Source: CALBRZ01 sp964511065 (GTDB taxonomy: Bacteria > Planctomycetota > Planctomycetia > Pirellulales > S012-138). Taken from it: a DNA stretch of 64,000 nt. Shown here in pieces: positions 17,801-25,433 of the stretch. The stretch is from NCBI GenBank assembly GCA_964511065.1, contig CAZEEG010000016.1, forward strand, positions 1-64,000, in the 5' to 3' direction. The translations under genes were made by a program, and so were the position numbers. How positions within the stretch are numbered: the first letter of the stretch is position 1; each line of letters starts with the position of its first letter. Under the pieces are notes generated by a model, which was given only the letters and a program-made list of their open reading frames with translations, had not been told where the DNA came from and did not search any database.

Positions 17801-18184
17801 CCAGGTTTCGCCGCCGTCGTTGGTAAAGATGACCACACCGCGCGAAGAATGGGTGTGGACATCAAACGTGCCGCCCACCGCCCAACCGTGTCGCGCGTCG
17901 AGAAAGTCCACCCCGGTCAGTTGGCAGGTGACGGGCGACCGCTGGGCCACCCAGTTCTGGCCGCCGTCGTCGGTACGCCAGATGACGCCGCGATCGCCCA
18001 CCGCCCAGCCGTGCTCTTGGTCGACAAAGTCGATCGCCCACAATGTGGCGTCCTGCATCAACGCGCGGCTCACCAATGGTTCAGTAGCTTGGACGGCCGC
18101 CACAGAACCCAGCGCCGCCAAGAGCAAAGCCGCCGCAAGCCCTCGAGCCCATGCCAGCCGGCAAATCGCCACAGGTCGCGGCAT
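14888..18184 (-). CDS. Secreted BNR/YCF48-like protein with PIG-L-like and CBM9-like domains
   Basis: 1098-residue exported protein. A signal peptide (MPRPVAICRLAWARGLAAALLLAALG...VQA) fixes the start at ATG 18184. Residues about 35-370 are photosystem-II-assembly/BNR-type beta-propeller repeats, each with HGWAVG or HGFACG and a TxDGGxTW Asp-box-like motif. Residues about 380-640 resemble a PIG-L/LmbE deacetylase domain (RPEVIVTHAATP, LPLEHIMSQVVIRAADRA), but the usual HPDD zinc motif is not seen; GDHRG lies at its expected place. A helical TPR-like stretch follows, then a Gln-rich QGQI repeat. The C-terminal ~190 residues (PYLDGKLDDAVWLAA... FLYLAATCRR... VEFLIDID) match a CBM9/DOMON-like carbohydrate-binding module. 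Function unknown; carbohydrate-related binding is inferred. Confidence 0.78.
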   Translation of the reverse strand: MPRPVAICRLAWARGLAAALLLAALGSVAAVQATEPLVSRALMQDATLWAIDFVDQEHGWAVGDRGVIWRTDDGGQNWVAQRSPVTCQLTGVDFLDARHGWAVGGTFDVHTHSSRGVVIFTNDGGETWTELTQAVMPALRSIKMIDGRRGFAWGQPSGLYPSAVFATDDSGRTWIPLASAAVQSWQAADFVDAQHGAVAGPRATVATVRRRALGPARFPAIGARHVKGLKLQTAGPGWLVGSGGLVLTTNDQGQTWQLPPSALPPAAYEEFDFKTVAVRGPHCWIAGTPGTRILYTPDAGRSWHWIDTGQSLPIHALQFIDPQHGFACGALGTILATSDGGRTWRRQRAGGGQLAVLGLFGDHRGIGWELFAQAAAGEGYLSHIAVVGSQAVAGAPSIASQLPERFHSACLAVGASGGSIAWQFPLPPDEILTGPEQILSRWDSLHQRQGLAHLEEYLVRQIRLWRPEVIVTHAATPAGNLPLEHIMSQVVIRAADRAASSEQFPQQIQGAGLKPHQVKKVIGVLPPGQSGDFTVATAQIVPRLAQSLGNLGEQARALLDESQLTVPNSWAYRVSHSNLPGDVGGRDLMSGVVLHPGGDARRTLDEAAGHVDRLRQVQQYQNIRNIMRRADGNPQQRASILSNWGQLTGELSPHARGQLLFTLAQQHRAAGRWAEAAEVFQMLVRSHPDHATVPAALTWLTHYHCSAEVSHQAAGERQTPAIQTASAEGSSDDLSVELALAQQGQVVLEKQQGQIALGPGQGQITIQQGQGSILPSPASMPRPLAGDGAAASGQPAAQRAAAMAMEGAAEPAAALARINHVVQLATLLERRYPTLYAEPTVRFPIAAALAAGGQAEPAHHYYGQVNSSRPRDAWWRWAAAERWLADQAAASPSAGPPSQQPPKRVVPCVVATEKPYLDGKLDDAVWLAARPIPLASPARDDGEWGAVAYVAHDDEFLYLAATCRRAPGVEYADTAESRPRDGDLSRHDRVEFLIDIDRDAATYYRLAVDHRGWPNDGCWGDAAWNPSWFIAVEKNEAAWTLEAAIPLKELTSQPPAPGTAWALGVQRIVPGVGFQSWTQPADPTPRAEGFGLLLWESK

Positions 18185-18557
18185 GCTGGCCGTCGTCGAA
18201 GCATTCCCTGCGGCGAAGTCCTGCCGAGCGTGGCACACGCGCCTTCCAAGGTTGGGCATCCTTGCCGCTCCCTGTTGAGCCAAGAGGTGCGAAGGTTTCC
18301 AGGGGCAATTGAAGCGCGCAGCGCCGCCCCCAAATATGGCGGGCCGCATTGTAAACAATCCGCCCAAAAGCACCTAGGGCGATGTGAGAACCTGGCGACC
18401 GCAGCCAAGGCGGCTAGCGGAACGGGCCGCAGCGCCTTCTCGCCACGCGCCGTGGATGGCAAACCGGCGTTGACCGCAAAGCCTGTTTCCCGCTAACGTC
18501 CGCACGTTTAAGGAATTTTCGCACTCCACGCGCCGACAGAGGGACCGGAGAGCCGAC
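18185..18557. other. Divergent intergenic region
   Basis: 373 bp between two divergent genes. Nothing distinct was seen except an SD-like purine run (GGACCGGAGAGCC) just before the 18558 start. Confidence 0.5.
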
Positions 18558-20561
18558 ATGGATGCTGCCAAGGGGGGAAGCTTATCGATGGAGCGTGCAG
18601 CACACCTGGAAAGCTGCGAACGCCAGGCACGGTTGATCCACGATCGCGGCACCGTGTTCGCGTTGACACTGGGCCTGGGCGTGATCTGCCTGTTCGTCAA
18701 GTTTGCGCTGCTGCCGTTCCCGGTGGAAACCGCCGGCGACTTCGTGCGCTGGGTGCTGCGGCTGGCGGTGGTCTTTGCCGCCGACGCCTGCTTTGTGTTC
18801 AGCTTTGGCCTGGTCTGCTGGATCGTCACCGGCCTGGCCGCCTCGCGCCGCTGGTCGGCCGCGCTGTGGCGGATCGCGCTCCTGGTGGCTTACCTGCTGG
18901 CGGGCGTGTATGCCGTAGCCAGTCACCGGGTGTTCCAGGTCACTTCCGAGATGATCACCTACCGGTTGCTGGCTTTCATCGGCAAGATCGACCTGATGAC
19001 GTCGTCGCTCTGGTCCTACGTCAACGGCCAGGTGATTCGGGGGTTGATCCTGGTGCCGGTCGTGCTGCTGTTGGGCTTTTTCATCGGCAACGAGCTGCGC
19101 TGGGTGCGGCGCGTGGGCGCCGTCACCGCCAAGGCGCTTGTGCCGGTCGCAGCGCTCGTGATGCTGTATGGCGGAGTCTGCAAGGCTTACGTGCATTACT
19201 CGTGGACCGAGGAGGACCGCTGGGAGCGCCGCATCTCGGCCAACCCACACGCCACGTTTCTGTACTCGTGGGTCCGCGAGTTGGCGGCCGACGATTCGCT
19301 GCACGCCCTGCTGGTGATGGCCGACGCCGACGATAGCGACGTCGCCCGTCGCCAGCCCGCCACCGAGATGGCGCCTTGCCTGCCGCCCAACGTACAACCG
19401 CCCAAGAACGTATTGATGATTGTGATGGAATCCGTAGCCGCCGAATATATGGGTCTATACGGTTCCCAATATGACACAACGCCGGAACTTCAACGCTACT
19501 TGGATAAGCATCAAAACGGCGTGGTGTTTGATAATTTTTATGTCCAGTGCCCCTATAGCTGCAAGAGCCTGGTCTCCATCACCACGGGTGTTTATCCCCG
19601 CTGCGATTGGCAACTGATCGTGCGCGACAATCCGCAGCTTCAAGTGCCCATCCTCGGTGAGTGGCTGGCCAAACAAGCCGGGTACCGGAGTTGCTACCTG
19701 CATGCCGGATTCTGGAGCTGGAAATACCGCGACCAGTACTTCGGCCGGCATCCAGACTCGACGCTGATCGACGCGGAAACACTGCCTGGCCCGTTCGTTA
19801 ACTCCTGGGGCGTGACCGACGACGCCATGTACGAGGCGGCGCTCGATTGGGTGGCCGAGGACGACCGCCCGTTCTTCCTGATGGCGTTCACGATCGAAAC
19901 GCACCATCCCTACGTGGCCGGCCCAGACCCGTTGCCGCTGGCACCGCCCGAGGACGAAGACGATGCGGCCTCGCAGATGTATAACCGGTATCTCAATGCG
20001 ATCCGCAATGCCGATCGCAAGATTGTGCACATGCTGGAGGAATTGAAGAAACGCAAGCTGGACGAATCCACCCTGGTAGTGATCCTGGGCGATCACGGAG
20101 AGTTCTTCGGCCAGCATAACATGTGGCTGCACGGCTACGGCATTTACGACACGGCCGTGCATGTGCCGTTGATTATGATTCACCCGTCGCTGCAGCAGTT
20201 CCCGCGTCGGATGGCCGAGCCATGCCAGAGCATTGATCTGCCGTATACCATCGCGGAGATGCTGGGCCAACAACCGCACCCTTGCTGGCAGGGTCGAAAC
20301 CTGCTCGACGGGCGAGCCGACGCGCCGTTGTACTTCTTCTCGCTGTTCCGCCGGCCCGTGTTTGGCCTGCGGCAAGGCAACTTCAAATACCATTACTACA
20401 TCAACAGCGGTAAACAGGAACTGTTCGACCTGAGCAGCGATCCGCACGAAACCCAAAACCTGGCCGAGCTTTACCCGGAACGCTGCGACCAGTACCGCCG
20501 CAAGGTGGCCGGGTTCGTCCGGTATCAAAGGCAATTCCTGGCCGAGCGGGGAGCCCCTTAG
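18558..20561 (+). CDS. LTA-synthase-like phosphoglycerol transferase / sulfatase-fold membrane enzyme
   Basis: 667-residue polytopic enzyme of the alkaline-phosphatase superfamily. About five TM helices occupy residues 30-220, followed by an extracytoplasmic catalytic domain. NVLMIVMESVAAEYMGLYG carries the metal-binding Glu. QCPYSCKSLVSITTGVYP is in the nucleophile region, where LTA synthases have Thr and sulfatases have Cys/Ser-x-P-x-R; here the exact nucleophile is unclear. TIETHHPY and VVILGDHGEFFGQHNMWLHGYGIYD supply further metal ligands. Family members move phosphoglycerol or phosphoethanolamine groups onto lipids or glycans, or cleave sulfate esters. ATG 18558 has a GGAGAG-type SD. 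A small lipoprotein gene follows. Confidence 0.85.
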   Translation: MDAAKGGSLSMERAAHLESCERQARLIHDRGTVFALTLGLGVICLFVKFALLPFPVETAGDFVRWVLRLAVVFAADACFVFSFGLVCWIVTGLAASRRWSAALWRIALLVAYLLAGVYAVASHRVFQVTSEMITYRLLAFIGKIDLMTSSLWSYVNGQVIRGLILVPVVLLLGFFIGNELRWVRRVGAVTAKALVPVAALVMLYGGVCKAYVHYSWTEEDRWERRISANPHATFLYSWVRELAADDSLHALLVMADADDSDVARRQPATEMAPCLPPNVQPPKNVLMIVMESVAAEYMGLYGSQYDTTPELQRYLDKHQNGVVFDNFYVQCPYSCKSLVSITTGVYPRCDWQLIVRDNPQLQVPILGEWLAKQAGYRSCYLHAGFWSWKYRDQYFGRHPDSTLIDAETLPGPFVNSWGVTDDAMYEAALDWVAEDDRPFFLMAFTIETHHPYVAGPDPLPLAPPEDEDDAASQMYNRYLNAIRNADRKIVHMLEELKKRKLDESTLVVILGDHGEFFGQHNMWLHGYGIYDTAVHVPLIMIHPSLQQFPRRMAEPCQSIDLPYTIAEMLGQQPHPCWQGRNLLDGRADAPLYFFSLFRRPVFGLRQGNFKYHYYINSGKQELFDLSSDPHETQNLAELYPERCDQYRRKVAGFVRYQRQFLAERGAP

Positions 20562-20702
20562 TCCTGGCCCGTTCAAGCCACGGACGTGATGCTGCCGCGG
20601 CCCCCGCCGGGGGCAAAAGCGCTCAAGAACGTTTCTCCGGTTTCAATCGTGGCCCAGCAAGGAACATCGCACGATCTTGAGAGAACTAGGGAGGTTAGAG
20701 CC

Positions 20703-21068
20703 ATGAGTTGGATGAGCATGTGCGGTCGACTGACCGCGGTGCTATCATCACTCGTGCTGCTCGCCGCGGTCGGTTGCGGCGACAACATCCGCAGTAAAGA
20801 CCAACTGCTGACGCGACTGTTCGAGGAGTGCAAGCGGTCGCAGTCGCGGATGACTCCTGCGCCCATGCGGCTTTCAACACTGCACGGAATCGTCAGCGAC
20901 CCCGACTCGGTGGTTCAAGTGGACGAGAAAGAGCAGCAGTGGGCCTACCAGTTTCCCGATGGCACCGTCGAGTTTTCGGTCATGGTCGAGCCCGGCCATC
21001 ATTGGACCGACGAGGATCCTCGCGTATTCGTCAATCTGCGGAGTCTGGCGAAATACACGGAGCCGTAA
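20703..21068 (+). CDS. Putative lipoprotein, 121 aa
   Basis: Small exported lipoprotein. The N-terminus MSWMSMCGRLTAVLSSLVLLAAVGCGD is a type II signal peptide with lipobox L-A-A-V-G-C. The start ATG 20703 has a very good SD (AGGGAGG, 8 nt upstream). The mature ~95 residues include MRLSTLHGIVSDPDSVVQV and a beta-rich FPDGTVEFSVMVE segment; I recognise no family. It is downstream of the LTA-synthase-like gene and upstream of DUF488 on the same strand. Confidence 0.75.
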   Translation: MSWMSMCGRLTAVLSSLVLLAAVGCGDNIRSKDQLLTRLFEECKRSQSRMTPAPMRLSTLHGIVSDPDSVVQVDEKEQQWAYQFPDGTVEFSVMVEPGHHWTDEDPRVFVNLRSLAKYTEP

Positions 21069-21104
21069 TCACAACCGCCCCCCATTGGATGCGAGCGGTC
21101 CGCC

Positions 21105-21452
21105 ATGATCCAACTCAAACGAGCGTACGAAAAGCCCTCCTCCCGCGACGGGCTGCGGATCCTGGTCGAGCGACTATGGCCGCGCGGGGTGAAGAAGGAA
21201 CAAGCGGCCATCGACCTGTGGCTGAAGGACCTGGCCCCCAGCACCGAACTGCGAAAATGGTACAACCACGAGGTGGAAAAGTGGCCAGAGTTCTGCCGCC
21301 GCTACTGGTCGGAACTGGATAAACAGGGCGATCTGCTCGCCCTGCTGAAACATCGAACCACCGAAGGCACCGTGACGTTCGTCTTTGCCGCCAAGGACGA
21401 AGAACACAATAGCGCGGTCGCCTTGAAAGCCTACCTGGAGCAGCGCGCGTAG
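21105..21452 (+). CDS. DUF488 family protein (YeaO-like)
   Basis: Small cytoplasmic protein of 115 residues that matches DUF488 in full length: the N-terminal RAYEKPSSRDGLRILVERLWPRG, DLWLKDLAPSTELRKWYNH, and TFVFAAKDEEHNSAVAL near the C-terminus. The family has no settled biochemical role. ATG 21105 begins 36 bp after the lipoprotein stop. The 3' flank carries a 16-bp tandem array. Confidence 0.88.
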   Translation: MIQLKRAYEKPSSRDGLRILVERLWPRGVKKEQAAIDLWLKDLAPSTELRKWYNHEVEKWPEFCRRYWSELDKQGDLLALLKHRTTEGTVTFVFAAKDEEHNSAVALKAYLEQRA

Positions 21453-21469
21453 GCCGGGGGAAACCAGCC

Positions 21470-21517
21470 GCATCACAGTGGGCCTGCATCACAGTGGCCC
21501 TGCATCACAGTGGGCCT
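21470..21517. repeat. 16-bp tandem repeat, 3 units
   Basis: Three units of GCATCACAGTGGGCCT (21470-21485, 21486-21501, 21502-21517), with one changed base in the middle copy. Intergenic, between two convergent genes. Confidence 0.9.
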
Positions 21518-21677
21518 GCAACCGGTTGCAGGTGCGCCCCGCTGGCTTCGATTCCCACGTGCACACGTCACCTCCGCCCCCTTGGGTGCCGGCCCGCCGG
21601 AGCGCGGCCAATGGCGGAGAAATTCGGCAGACGTGCAGCGCCGATCGCATGACGGCAGGGCATGGGCGGCGCAGCCA

Positions 21678-22400
21678 TCAAGAAGCGTTCTCACCAATCA
21701 AGCGCTTGGATGGATCGCTTTCTTGCTGCTGGTGCGCGCGGCGCCGGAGCGTTGCCTGCCAGTTTTCTGAGAGGAGTGGAACCGCGGCCAGTTCCTCGGC
21801 CAGGCGCAGGTTCTTGCGGTCGTGATGCATCACGTGGTTGGCGCGCGCCACCGACCACTGAGGGTAGGGCCGCTCGCGCAAGGTCAGCGGCATGCCCGGC
21901 TCGACCATTCCTTCCGCCAGCACGCGGAAATACCAGCCCGTCTGACCTAGCTCCTGCACTTGCAAGGCAAGTGTCTTGATGCGCCACCGCCGGGCCAGTT
22001 TCCAGCAGGGCTGCCTGGGCTGCGAAACCTGCACCACAACCTCGGGGCCCACCAGCCAGGTGTCGCCGATGCAGACATCGGCTTCCGTCAGTCGCTCGAT
22101 CGTGAAATTCTCCCCGAACGATCCATACACCAGATCGGGCCGGTCAAGCACTTCCCGCCAACGGACGTAGTGGTCGGCTGAGTAGGCGAGCACGGCCTTT
22201 TCCGGCCCGCCGTGATGAACCAGGTCGGCCTGGCCATCGCCTTCCAGGTTGGTGCGTCCCAAGCGAACGGGACCGGAGACGGATTGTTTGATGAAGCCGG
22301 TCGTCCAGCGGCGGTCCAGCGGATCGGCCGCATTGGCATCGCCCAAGGTTTGAGGAAGTCCTACCTGGATCGAAACCAAGACAGCCTCGGCCTGGGTCAT
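21678..22400 (-). CDS. MOSC domain protein (YiiM-like)
   Basis: Molybdenum-cofactor sulfurase C-terminal (MOSC) domain protein, 240 residues, cytoplasmic. Visible family blocks: LGRTNLEGDGQADLVHHGGPEKAVLAY, YGSFGENFTIERL, CIGDTWLVG, and VVQVSQPRQPCWKLARR with the conserved MOSC cysteine. The C-terminal helical extension (HVMHHDRKNLRLAEELAAV) is typical of YiiM, which in E. coli handles molybdenum-dependent detoxification of N-hydroxylated compounds. Start ATG 22400 (MTQAEAVL) is preferred over the 22436 alternative. moeA lies 9 kb away, in line with a molybdenum-using organism. Confidence 0.88.
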   Translation of the reverse strand: MTQAEAVLVSIQVGLPQTLGDANAADPLDRRWTTGFIKQSVSGPVRLGRTNLEGDGQADLVHHGGPEKAVLAYSADHYVRWREVLDRPDLVYGSFGENFTIERLTEADVCIGDTWLVGPEVVVQVSQPRQPCWKLARRWRIKTLALQVQELGQTGWYFRVLAEGMVEPGMPLTLRERPYPQWSVARANHVMHHDRKNLRLAEELAAVPLLSENWQATLRRRAHQQQESDPSKRLIGENAS

Positions 22401-22528
22401 GAGATCACGATCTCCGTTGCGATGAACCACCGGCAAGCGTTGCGGCGGCGGAAGCCCCGCCTCCTACTCGTTATCTTCCGCCTCATCGACCAGGAAGCAA
22501 GAGAGGTGAACGCTGTTTTTGAGGCCCG

Positions 22529-23356
22529 TTACAACCGCAGCGCGAAGCCGGCCCCGGTGAAGAAATCCTCTGCCTGGTCGTTCAGGCCGATGCCGATCCG
22601 CCAGTCGAGTTGGAAGTTGTCGTTCACCAGGAAGGTGAAGCCGCCGTCGATGTAGTTCTCGGGAAAATTGTGCTCGCGGCCCAGGCTATACAGGCCGAAG
22701 TACTCGATGAACCCGCTCCAGCGTTCCGTCAGCGGAATGCCCAGGGCCACCGACTGATGGGCAATCACGTGCTCATCGTAGTTCAACGCAGGGATCGAGG
22801 CAGTGACGGGCAGTTCGTCGCGGCCCGTATTCACGCCCGTGGAGGCTCCCAGCGACCAGCCACTGGGCAGTTCCCAAGCGTACAGCAGGTTGAAGCCGTA
22901 CAGGACTTCGTCGTCGGAGAACGCATCGGCGCCGGTGGGCACCGTGAACTGCAGGATGATGGACGACTCGGGAAACCAGCCGCGCTGTTCAGCCAGGTAG
23001 AACTTGCTGCCCAGGTACAGGTCCGCGGCACCGTCGTCGGTGCTTTCCGCGCCGATCCGCTCGACCAGGTACGTCCACCCGATGCGGAACTCGATATCGT
23101 CGGTAACGCCGATCCGCCATAGGGTTTCAGGAAAGCTATGGGCCCGAGTAACGGTGCCGGCGGTGTCGTCGTAGCCGAGCGTGTAGCCAGCTTCCAACTG
23201 CACGCGCCCACGGCCGACCGTCGAACTGGCCTCGGTGAAGTCGGGCCGGTCGGTCGTCAGCGGCTGCTGCTGCACTTGGGCGGCAGTCACCGTCGGCAGC
23301 GCGATCCAGGCCGCCACGCAGGCCCAATATTGAATGGATGTGAGGCGCATAACCAT
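22529..23356 (-). CDS. Outer-membrane transporter-like beta-barrel (MetA-pathway phenol family)
   Basis: 275-residue exported protein with a cleavable signal (MVMRLTSIQYWACVAAWIALPTVTAAQ). The sequence begins TTDRPDFTEASSTVGRGRVQLEAGYT and continues with amphipathic strands (LYLGSKFYLAE, SIILQFTVPTGADAFSDDEV, WSGFIEYFGLYS, YIDGGFTFLVNDNFQLDWRIGIGLN), ending GAGFALRL. These are hallmarks of the transporter family annotated as putative MetA-pathway-of-phenol-degradation outer-membrane protein. The aromatic-rich barrel ends with a terminal Leu. The substrate is unknown. It stands alone, 128 bp upstream of MOSC. Confidence 0.83.
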   Translation of the reverse strand: MVMRLTSIQYWACVAAWIALPTVTAAQVQQQPLTTDRPDFTEASSTVGRGRVQLEAGYTLGYDDTAGTVTRAHSFPETLWRIGVTDDIEFRIGWTYLVERIGAESTDDGAADLYLGSKFYLAEQRGWFPESSIILQFTVPTGADAFSDDEVLYGFNLLYAWELPSGWSLGASTGVNTGRDELPVTASIPALNYDEHVIAHQSVALGIPLTERWSGFIEYFGLYSLGREHNFPENYIDGGFTFLVNDNFQLDWRIGIGLNDQAEDFFTGAGFALRL

Positions 23357-23509
23357 CGGCCCTCCCTCAGGTTCGGAGTGAAGCAGGCTCCCGCTTTACA
23401 GCGATGCAAACCATTTGTTTCATCGAACCAAAACAGGTTTTTGATTAACCAAAAACCCTTCGGGGGAGGGTAGCGGGTTGCAAGCGCGTATGGACGGATG
23501 GCAGCTCGC

Positions 23510-25102
23510 TTAGTGCCGAAAATGGCGGCGAGAGGTAAAAATCATCGGGATCTGGTGCTGATTGCAGGCGGCGATGACTTCCTCATCCCGCACCGACCCG
23601 CCCGGCTGAATGATCGCCTTGATGCCGGCCGCGGCAGCCAGCTCGATGGAATCTGCAAAGGGGAAGAAGGCGTCGGAGGCCAGCACGGCTCCCTGCACCC
23701 GCTCGCCCGCCTTCTCCAGGGCGATCCGCACGGAATCCACCCGGCTCATCTGACCGGCACCGGCCCCCAGCAGCGATTGATCCTTGGCGACCACGATCGC
23801 GTTGGACTTCACAAACCGGACCAGGTGCCAGGCGAAGCGGAGTTCGTCGTGCAGGGCCGGTTCAACCTGTGGTTCCGTGACTACCTTCCATTGGCTGGGA
23901 TCGTCGGCCTGGGTATCGGAAAGCTGCGCCAGGTATCCGCCTTCGATGGCGCGAAGCTGTGCGGCCGGGGCCAGCGGCGATACCTCGCCCAATTCCAGTA
24001 GCCGCACGTTGGCTTTCCACTTGGGCCGCGTGGTGAGCATCTCCAGAGCGGCCGGCTCAAAGGCCGGAGCGGCAATCGCCTCGATGAACCGTCCCGGCTC
24101 GCTCAGCACCTCGGCGGTGGCGACATCGACCACGCGGTTGAACGCCAGCACCGAACCAAAAGCGCTCACCGGATCGCCTTCCAGAGCGTTGCGCGCCGCG
24201 GCGGCCAACTCCTCAGCGGCCGCGGCCCCGCAAGGATTGTTGTGCTTGATGACCGAAGCCGCCGGGGCGTCCCAACCGCGCACGATGGCCAGTGCGGCAT
24301 CCAGGTCGAGCAGGTTGTTGTACGACAGTTCCTTCCCGTTGAGTTGCCGGGCGGCCAGCAGCGTGCCGGAGGTGTCTTGCCCGACCACTTCGTACACGGC
24401 GGCCGATTGGTGCGGGTTTTCGCCGTAGCGCAGCGCCGTCTTGCGGCGCAGATCGAGCGACCAAGTGGACGGTAACTCACCATCCTCCTCCGGGACCTCG
24501 GGCATGGTCGCGGCCGTATACTCGGCAAACCAGGCGGCAATCGCGGCATCGTAGGCCGCCGTGTGGGCAAACGCCGCGGCAGCCAGGCGGCGGCGCAGAT
24601 CCAGGCTGATCGAACCGCCGGCTTCGATCTCCTGCAGGATGGCGTCGTACTGCGCCGGCGACGTGGCAATCGCCGTGAAGGCATGGTTCTTGGCCGCGGC
24701 TCGAACCAGGCTCGGTCCACCAACGTCGATCTGCTCGATGGCCTCGCCCGGGGTGACCCCTTCGCGGGCAATGGTGGCTTCGAACGGGTACAGGTTGACG
24801 ACGACCAGGTCGAAGGCAACCATGCCGTGCTCGTCGACGGCGACCATATCGTCGGGCTGATCGCGCCGGCAGAGAATGCCGCCGAACACCTTGGGATGCA
24901 GGGTCTTCACCCGGCCGTCCATCATCTCCGGAAAGCCCGTGTACTCGGCGATGTCGCGGACCTTCAGTCCCGCGGCTTCCAGGTGCTTGCGGGTGCCGCC
25001 CGTGCTGTAAATGGTGAAGTTAGCAGCCACCAGACGGCTGGCGAATTCCGACAAACCGTTCTTGTCGCTGACACTGATCAACACATTTCGGGCAACGCTC
25101 AT
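23510..25102 (-). CDS. purH: Bifunctional AICAR formyltransferase/IMP cyclohydrolase PurH
   Basis: Catalyses the last two steps of purine synthesis, formylating AICAR and closing the ring to IMP; cytoplasmic dimer. At 530 residues it is full length. The N-terminal IMP cyclohydrolase (MGS-like) domain covers about 1-195 (ISVSDKNGLSEFA, YSTGGTRKHLEAAG, GRVKTLHPKV, VDVGGPSLVRAAAKNH-like block). The transformylase domain follows, with LRYGENPHQSAAVY, LNGKELSYNNLLDLDAA, VIKHNNPCGAA (catalytic Lys-His) and LASDAFFPFADSIE. The end (FTSRRHFRH) is the normal PurH terminus. It is the sole purine gene in the window. Confidence 0.97.
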   Translation of the reverse strand: MSVARNVLISVSDKNGLSEFASRLVAANFTIYSTGGTRKHLEAAGLKVRDIAEYTGFPEMMDGRVKTLHPKVFGGILCRRDQPDDMVAVDEHGMVAFDLVVVNLYPFEATIAREGVTPGEAIEQIDVGGPSLVRAAAKNHAFTAIATSPAQYDAILQEIEAGGSISLDLRRRLAAAAFAHTAAYDAAIAAWFAEYTAATMPEVPEEDGELPSTWSLDLRRKTALRYGENPHQSAAVYEVVGQDTSGTLLAARQLNGKELSYNNLLDLDAALAIVRGWDAPAASVIKHNNPCGAAAAEELAAAARNALEGDPVSAFGSVLAFNRVVDVATAEVLSEPGRFIEAIAAPAFEPAALEMLTTRPKWKANVRLLELGEVSPLAPAAQLRAIEGGYLAQLSDTQADDPSQWKVVTEPQVEPALHDELRFAWHLVRFVKSNAIVVAKDQSLLGAGAGQMSRVDSVRIALEKAGERVQGAVLASDAFFPFADSIELAAAAGIKAIIQPGGSVRDEEVIAACNQHQIPMIFTSRRHFRH

Positions 25103-25433
25103 GATTCACTCGCAAACCGGCACGGGGAGCAGCGGAAGTAGAAGGCAAGAACTGGTCAAAATATCGGTTCCCGCCGCAAGCGCAAAGGGGCGCCCCGCGA
25201 TCGGTGGTGGCGCAGACCGCGAATGCCGGGCGCATTCATACCACTTGGGGCGCGGGCGCAGTGCTACCGGGCGTCACCGCCTCTTGTGTCCTGCGCACTT
25301 GGCAGAAAAGTGGAAAAGGCAAGCCGAGCGGAGGCGATGATACAAGCGTCTGACCTTGCGGGCAGCTCCGGTCAACACGGCTGGCGGAGCCGTGGCACTT
25401 GGGTTCGATAGCGCGGCATCCACGCCGAGGGGA
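25103..25433. other. Intergenic region
   Basis: 331 bp between purH and the UDG gene, both on the minus strand. No gene and no distinct signal was seen. Confidence 0.45.

Noticed and set aside
23436..23457. GGTTTTTG-ATTAAC-CAAAAACC hairpin
   Set aside because: AT-only weak stem without a proper T-tract after it on either strand; not firm enough to call a terminator for purH.
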